10,795 nucleotides of DNA from Cytauxzoon felis (lineage: Eukaryota; Apicomplexa; Aconoidasida; Piroplasmida; Theileriidae): contig JAIQCW010000332.1 in NCBI GenBank assembly GCA_020283715.1, positions 1 to 10,795 on the forward strand, in the 5' to 3' direction. The translations under genes were made by a program, and so were the position numbers. The number at the start of each line of letters is the position of its first letter. The stretch's first letter is position 1. This document shows, piece after piece, positions 6,379 through 10,795 of this stretch. Below the pieces are notes generated by a model, which did not search any database, was not told where the DNA came from, and worked only from the letters and a program-made list of their open reading frames with translations.

Positions 6379-9300
6379 TCAATCTTGCTTATTATACACC
6401 TTGTACGACTCTGGAACCGTCATATTCTCCAACATATTCAATATCTCTAATTGACGTCCCAAATAACCCGGCATACTATAAACAGAAAAACCTATATATT
6501 AATATTTCATCATCAAACAACAACGAGATAAATATATGTAACTTGTAGTATACCAATAGGTACCTTCCTTTCCACCCGAGGTCTAATCAATGTCTTCCAA
6601 TCGCCGTTCCACCTGAAGTCTTTCCACTAGGCGTGGAGCCTCTTCTATTTACCTCCCCCTCAAGTTCCCTGAGATCACTTTCGGGTTCCACCTGAGGTCC
6701 AATGACTAACTTCTCTTCACCGCGATCTCTGGGAGTGGCTCTACTCTTTAGAGATAGGTAAATAGAAGAAGGCTCCACGCCGAGTGGAACAGAGGTTGTA
6801 ACCTCAGGCGAAATTGGAAGATGTAAAATTATTTTGTATTGAATAATGTACATACCTATTGTATTGTATGGGTGTCCGGCTTCATAAGGGTTAGCGAATC
6901 CGGGTAGTGTATTGTGTATATTATGATTATATATATCATAATGATTGTATTTATTAATATCGAATGCTTGTTTGAGTTGTGTAGTTATATTATCTAATGA
7001 TTCTATTGATGATTTTTTATATGTTGTATCATATAAATGTCTACGATCTACCCATACTCTACCACCACGACCAATCCTTCTTGATAAACGCATCTTACTA
7101 TAATTCTCAGCTTCCGGTAATGAAGGCAATGATTTAACACCAACTATATTACCAATCTCATCCAAACTACGTATACTCATACTATTATTGTTTGTAGAAC
7201 TTGAATCATCCCTATTATTATATTATTATCCAAATAAATACAATAAATATATACTGTCCATTCCACTCGAGGTCCAACCGACGACCGTTAGGTCTAGGTC
7301 CAATCCACCACTATTCGTCCTGCCGTCAGCTCCTCTATTTATCTCCCCCTTCGCTTCCCTGAGATCAGCTGCGGGTAGTCCACTTGAGTTACATCTACTA
7401 TATCACGTTCTTCCGGGTAGACATTCTTTGTTACTCCGGGTTAACGCCGCGATCTCCGGGAGTGGCTTTACTCTTTAGAGATAGGTAAATAGAAGAGCTG
7501 TCTGCAAGACGACCTCAGGTGGAATGGCGAGTGGGAAGAAGAGGTGGATTGGACCTCAGGTGGAGTTGAATGAGGAGTAGGATTGGAGTTTGGGTGGATA
7601 ACTTTTAATATACGACGGATGTTTCTGGATATGAACATACTTTGTTCTTCTTTTTTTGATAGCTCGTGATCTTTTAATATCGACAATGCAATGCCAAAAT
7701 GGTGAAGAGTAATTATTATCTATAGTTTCATTACGCCTTTGATCCATTAAAATTAATTCTAATTCAGCCAATATCAATTTTTTCTCATCACGCTGCTTCA
7801 TCTTCATCAATAATTTCAATACCTAAATTCATGAAAATTAAAATTATTTATGAACTCTAGCAAGGTATGGACATTCCATTGAGGTCCGTCCACCTTATCT
7901 TCCACTCGCCTCCACCTGAGGTCCAATCCTACTTTCCTTCCACTAGCCGTGGCGGCTCTTCTATTTACTTCCCCCTCCGCTTCCCTGAGATCAGCTACGG
8001 GTTTATCGCCACGATCTCCGGGAGTGGCTTTACTCTTTAGAGATAGGTAATTAAAAGAGCTGACGGCAGGATGAACAGACTTGGATTGGACCTCAGGTGG
8101 AGTACTAAGAGGGGTGTATCGGATTTCTGAGGAATATAAATACCTTTTTGAATCCATCGATGATATGATAAAGTCTTTGTAATGTTTCAACTTGTGTTCT
8201 TCTAGGTCTTCTTAGAAGCATTTTATCTTTAGCCCTGGGTCTAAATAATGCAAGAGGTGATGTATCATTCGGATTTGTCTGAGGCCATAAATGCCTAACA
8301 AAAGGTAAACCATTCTCAATACGCATCTTTATCCAATACTAAAAGTATTATCAATATGTATAAATACAAACGAAATCTTAATTGAGGTTACCTCTACGTT
8401 GGTCTTGCAGACAGCTCTTCACTCGAGGTCCGTCCTGCCGTCAGCTCTTCTATTTAGCTATCTCTAAAGAGTAAAGCCACTCCCGGAGATCGTGGCGAAG
8501 ATAGTCATTGGACCTCAAGTGGAACCCGAGAACGATCTACGGGAGTTTGAGGGGGAAGTAATTAGAAGAGGCCTCCACGGCGAGTGGAACACTGGTTCTA
8601 ACTTCAAGTGGAGAGCTGTCTGAGGACGAGGAGGTGTGAAGTATTATGGATTCACATGACGACTGGTCAATTTGATATTGGAGCTGGAAATAAACTTACG
8701 GCATGTACATCACGTAATATATACGCTGGTACAACAATATTATGATTCCTAGCAACTATTAATGCTAAAAATATCATTAAAATATATCAATCATTATACA
8801 TACCCAGTTCATATGACAATTGATTATTACGACACTTTGCACAAGTCTTTTCAAATATATCCATCAATAATAAAACTCCATCTATTTATATACATAATAA
8901 GAAATTATAATAGAAGATCAACCCTTCCATTACATAGAGCTACTCCACCTGAGGTCCAATCCAACTCTGTTCCACTCGCCGTGGAGGCTTCTTTTAATTA
9001 CTTCCCCCTTCGCTTCCCTGAGATCAGCTGCGGGTAGTCCACTTGAGGTCCTATCCTCACCACCTTCTCTCCGCCGCGATCTCCGGGAGTGGCTTTACTC
9101 TTTAGAGATAGGTAATTAGAAGAGGCCTCCACGGCGAGTGGAACACTGGTTGTAACCTCAGGTGGAGACGAGTGGAAGAAGAGTATGATTGGACTTCGGA
9201 TAGATGAATGGTAATGAATGTTGTATTATAATGGGTGAAATATTTGATATATTAGCTACTATATCGATTGTAAAGCATACCATGGTTAATTGTACATCGG

Positions 9301-9814
9301 TTGATCGTTGATTGAAGAGTTGTATAAACTGTGTATCATCTTTTCGTAGATTATAATGTATAATGGTATTATCACTGATTTTGATGCCATTAACACTAAA
9401 GAATATAATGGATTAATATTTATGACTAACCTTGTTCGATTTTGTATGAATCGTATATATTTAGGTGGTATATTGAATGGATAATTGATAATATTTTCAT
9501 CTTTTTGTAAAATTGTTGGTGGTACAGTAATTTTTTTACGAATAATATCTTTAACAGGCTTAGTTTTATTAACATTTGATAATTTTGAGGTGATTACACT
9601 TTCATATAATACATTTAAATCATCTAAAGTGTCTTGAGTAGCATTTTCCTTTTGTATTGACTATTTGTAATAAAAATTTTTAAAATTTAATAAAAAAACA
9701 AACTATAAATTTATCAAAATCATTGCGTGTTCTAATGATTTTTATATCTCTAGTTAGATCTACAGTTTTTGTTTTTTGAGTTTTATTCTGATTTTGTACA
9801 ATTGGTGGTGGCAT
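6379..9814 (-). CDS. EPL1: Enhancer-of-polycomb-like protein (EPL1), NuA4-type histone acetyltransferase subunit, nine exons
   Basis: Exons: 9814-9704, 9660-9431, 9395-9281, 8881-8804, 8764-8700, 8338-8144, 7822-7641, 7211-6856 and 6491-6379; about 481 residues. All phases agree except exon 3 to 4, where one base is lacking. The EPL1 layout is clear: an N-terminal basic part with DLTRDIKIIRTRNDFDKF; PFNIPPKYIRF (98-108); HYNLRKDDTQFIQLFN (127-142); MDIFEK; then NIVVPAYILRDVHAYWIKMR (186-205) leading to SPLALFRPRAKDKMLLRR and the long basic/acidic helix KLLMKMKQRDEKKLILAELE. Downstream lies a basic RRIGRGGRVWVDRR motif (370-382 region). In other eukaryotes EPL1 scaffolds the MYST acetyltransferase that acetylates H4/H2A, so this is expected to be nuclear. 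Five of its eight introns hold repeats R6 to R10; the other three are 43, 35 and 39 nt. Start chosen at the first ATG after a short upstream stop-closed ATG. Confidence 0.82.
6571..6811. repeat. R6: A-left/C-right foldback in EPL1 intron 8
   Basis: The left arm (about 6621-6690) has the A-type variant CTCAAGTTCCCTGAGATCAC; the right arm (about 6719-6790) is C-type with CGCGATCTCTGGGAGTGG. Both arms carry the rarer cassette (ii) form GGCTCCACGCC-N-AGTGGAA, so the two arms resemble each other in a feature uncommon in the family. The host intron is 6492-6855, 364 nt. Confidence 0.87.
7262..7598. repeat. R7: A-left/C-right foldback in EPL1 intron 7
   Basis: The left A-type arm is about 7318-7388 with cassette (i); the right C-type arm about 7445-7516 with cassette (iii), so cassettes differ. 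The spacer keeps a short E-module piece, GTTCTTCCGGGTAGACATTC (7407-7426). The ends are ragged: extra boundary modules at 7262-7308 and 7540-7598, the last degenerate (GGATTGGAGTTTGGGTGGA). The host intron is 7212-7640, 429 nt. Confidence 0.87.
7874..8101. repeat. R8: compact A-left/C-right foldback in EPL1 intron 6
   Basis: The smallest complete copy. The left A-type arm (about 7935-8003, cassette ii in the form GCCGTGGCGG) meets the right C-type arm (about 8007-8068, cassette i) with almost no spacer (GGGTTTATCGCCACG). This makes it the closest to a minimal unit. The host intron is 7823-8143, 321 nt, the shortest of the repeat-bearing introns. Confidence 0.88.
8381..8630. repeat. R9: C-left/A-right foldback in EPL1 intron 5
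   Basis: Reverse-oriented copy. The left C-type arm (about 8432-8497) carries cassette (i) with an extra (iii) at 8400-8418. The right arm (about 8511-8590) is the A-type relative with CCCG-(11 nt)-CGGG and GTTTGAGGGGG, cassette (ii), followed near 8611-8629 by a degenerate (iii). Extra cassette (iii) pieces therefore sit at both outer ends. The host intron is 8339-8699, 361 nt. Confidence 0.87.
8944..9200. repeat. R10: A-left/C-right foldback in EPL1 intron 3
   Basis: The left A-type arm is about 8969-9048, the right C-type arm about 9072-9140; both carry the same cassette (ii), CTCCACGGCGAGTGGAAC, over at least 18 matching bases. The host intron (8882-9280, 399 nt) is the one whose flanking exons do not join in frame. 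Confidence 0.88.
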
Positions 9815-10279
9815 TTTTGTTATAATTAATTTATCATTTTAATCATTGCCATCTTTAATATTTTCTAGGGAAAATAAGAACTTTGTATTAGTATGGGCCA
9901 TTTATAGGGATTCATACAGTATACAAATCCAATGTCTATTAAGAAAAAAATTACGATTTTGAAATTATACAACACATAAACATTAATATTTTTTGGGTGT
10001 AATATTTATATTTATATTGTAAGAGGTGGTAAAATGGTCCATTTATATATAGTTTAACTCGTCTATAAATTAGGCATTATTTTTTTTAATTAAAAAGGAT
10101 AATAGAAGATGTTTTAATTTCTATAGATAAATATTAATTTAAATTTAAATAAATTATGTAAATTTATATAATTGTTAAAATTGATCCTATTCAATGCATC
10201 ATGTCTAGATTTTATACATGATACCATTTGAAGGCATAATTAGCCTAGTTCATAACTACTATATATAATATCAAATACT
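9815..10279. other. Upstream region of EPL1
   Basis: 465 bp of AT-rich sequence with no exon I can support and no repeat-family copy. It holds two copies of ATGG-N-CCATTTATA (9893-9906 and 10034-10047, plus strand), 141 bp apart, and a TTGATCC...CAATGCATC string near 10182-10201 loosely like the shared upstream 13-mer. A minus-strand open tail reading VFDIIYSSYELG before a stop at about 10240 could be the end of another gene, but nothing confirms it. Confidence 0.5.
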
Positions 10280-10535
10280 TCCACTCGAAGTCCAATCATT
10301 ATCTCTACTCCACTTGTTCTTCCACTAGGCGTGGAGGCTCTCCACCTGAGGTCAGTCCTGCCGTCAGCTTCTCTATTTAGTTGTCCCTCCGCTTCCCTGA
10401 GATCAGCTACGGGTACTCCACTTGAGGTCCAATGACTACTTCCGCCACGATCTCCGGGAGTGGTATTACCGTTTGCGGGGAGGTAAATAGAAAAGGCCTC
10501 CACGGCGAGTGGAAAGGGGTGTAGTACTAGACCTC
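10280..10535. repeat. R11: A-left/C-right foldback upstream of EPL1
   Basis: The left A-type arm (about 10357-10428) carries cassette (i) with an extra (ii) at 10322-10342. The right arm (about 10441-10510) is a divergent C-type: GCCACGATCTCCGGGAGTGG is kept, but the CTCTTTAGAGAT part is replaced by ACCGTTTGCGGGGAGG, making it a C/A hybrid. Cassette (ii) follows. No flanking exon is visible, so whether it lies in an intron is open. Confidence 0.83.
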
Positions 10536-10683
10536 TACTAGACAAAAGTCTGTTCCTCCGGGTATATTTATATTGATAAAATTTTCTAGGTCCTCTTATT
10601 GGAATAATACACTTTAAATGATAAATGTTATCAACTTATGGTACAACTATACTATTGGATATAAATTCACAATTCAGTAGAAG
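10536..10683 (+). repeat. E-module copy between R11 and R12
   Basis: Starts near GTTCCTCCGGGTATATTTAT (10552-10571) and keeps the AATTTTCTAGGTCC segment seen in R5, then drifts into unique AT-rich DNA before the R12 arm. No coding potential recognised. Confidence 0.55.
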
Positions 10684-10790
10684 GGACCTCAAGTGGAACC
10701 CGCAGCTGATCTCAGGGAAGCGGAGGGGGAAATAAATAGAAGAGGCCACCACGGCGAGTGGAAAGAGAGTAGGATTGGACCTCAAGTGGA
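10684..10790 (+). repeat. R12: right-hand A-type arm at the window edge
   Basis: One complete plus-oriented arm from boundary module GGACCTCAAGTGGA through GATCTCAGGGAAGCGGAGGG, cassette (ii) and outer end GGATTGGACCTCAAGTGGA. It is the cleanest single arm in the window and a good consensus seed. With the E-module before it, the order E then A matches the right half of R5. Confidence 0.88.
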
Positions 10791-10795
10791 CATAA

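Noticed and set aside
6587..7180. Unbroken 197-codon minus frame running from EPL1 exon 8 through intron 8 into R6
   Set aside because: It would give an EPL1 isoform with a repeat-derived tail if the intron were kept. The GTATGT donor at 6855 and an in-phase exon 9 are strong, and the other repeat-bearing introns do not keep frame, so I treat it as chance.
7556..7686. Readthrough extension of EPL1 exon 7 into intron 7
   Set aside because: AA|GTATGT is a strong donor and joins exon 8 in phase; the extension has no homology.
2462..9200. Introner-type elements carrying their own splice sites (boundary GAGGTCC / CCTCAGG)
   Set aside because: The boundary modules do contain GAG|GT and CTCAG|G, but exon phases and open frames place the real splice sites 30-80 nt outside the elements.
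1..10790. CRISPR array
   Set aside because: Repeats are long, modular and inverted, with no regular short spacers, and the setting is intron-bearing eukaryotic genes.
1..10790. tRNA-derived SINE
   Set aside because: I looked for A-box and B-box promoter motifs in the arms; short partial matches exist but not both at proper spacing, and there is no A-rich tail or consistent target-site duplication.

Overview
The window looks like compact nuclear DNA of a small AT-rich protist. The best guess is an apicomplexan of the piroplasmid kind (Theileria/Babesia/Cytauxzoon-like): genes are packed closely (57 to 521 bp apart where both neighbours are seen), are split by very short GT...AG introns (30 to 94 nt), and lack the long low-complexity tracts of Plasmodium. 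The assignment rests on style and protein content, not on a marker gene, so it is moderate at best.

Layout: the last three exons of a plus-strand gene (181-400) converge on four genes that all read leftward on the minus strand. These are a secreted neutral-sphingomyelinase-like EEP phosphodiesterase (1634 to 458, one intron), a Sec20-like tail-anchored SNARE (4158 to 2052, seven exons), an unrecognised 207-residue coiled-coil protein (6276 to 4680, six exons) and an Enhancer-of-polycomb-like (EPL1) subunit (9814 to 6379, nine exons). Exon phases agree at every junction except one in EPL1, where one base is missing. I assembled the exons by hand from splice signals and frames; no transcript was available. 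The genes share no obvious pathway (lipid hydrolysis, Golgi-to-ER fusion, unknown, chromatin acetylation).

The striking part is a family of GC-rich repeats, numbered R1 to R12 here. Nine complete copies (R2 to R10) each sit wholly inside one intron and expand it to 321-570 nt; R1 lies just upstream of a splice acceptor in the plus-strand gene; R11 and R12 lie upstream of EPL1. Intergenic gaps between genes hold none. Each complete copy is a foldback: a left arm on the minus strand, a spacer, and a right arm on the plus strand, with outer ends reading TCCACTTGAGGTCC...GGACCTCAAGTGGA. Two arm types exist. A-type carries GATCTCAGGGAAGC followed by GGGGGAARTAAATAG (relatives have ACGGGAGTTTGAG or similar). 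C-type carries GATCTCCGGGAGTGGC followed by CTCTTTAGAGATAGG. Nine of the ten two-armed copies pair one A-type with one C-type arm, in either orientation. After the shared AGAAGAG each arm has a slot filled by one of three short self-complementary cassettes: (i) GCTGACGGCAGGA, (ii) GCCTCCACGGCGAGTGGAA, (iii) CTGTCTGCAAGACGA. No transposase or other protein is encoded. I do not recognise this family; a non-autonomous foldback element tolerated in introns, or a structured intronic RNA, are the leading readings.
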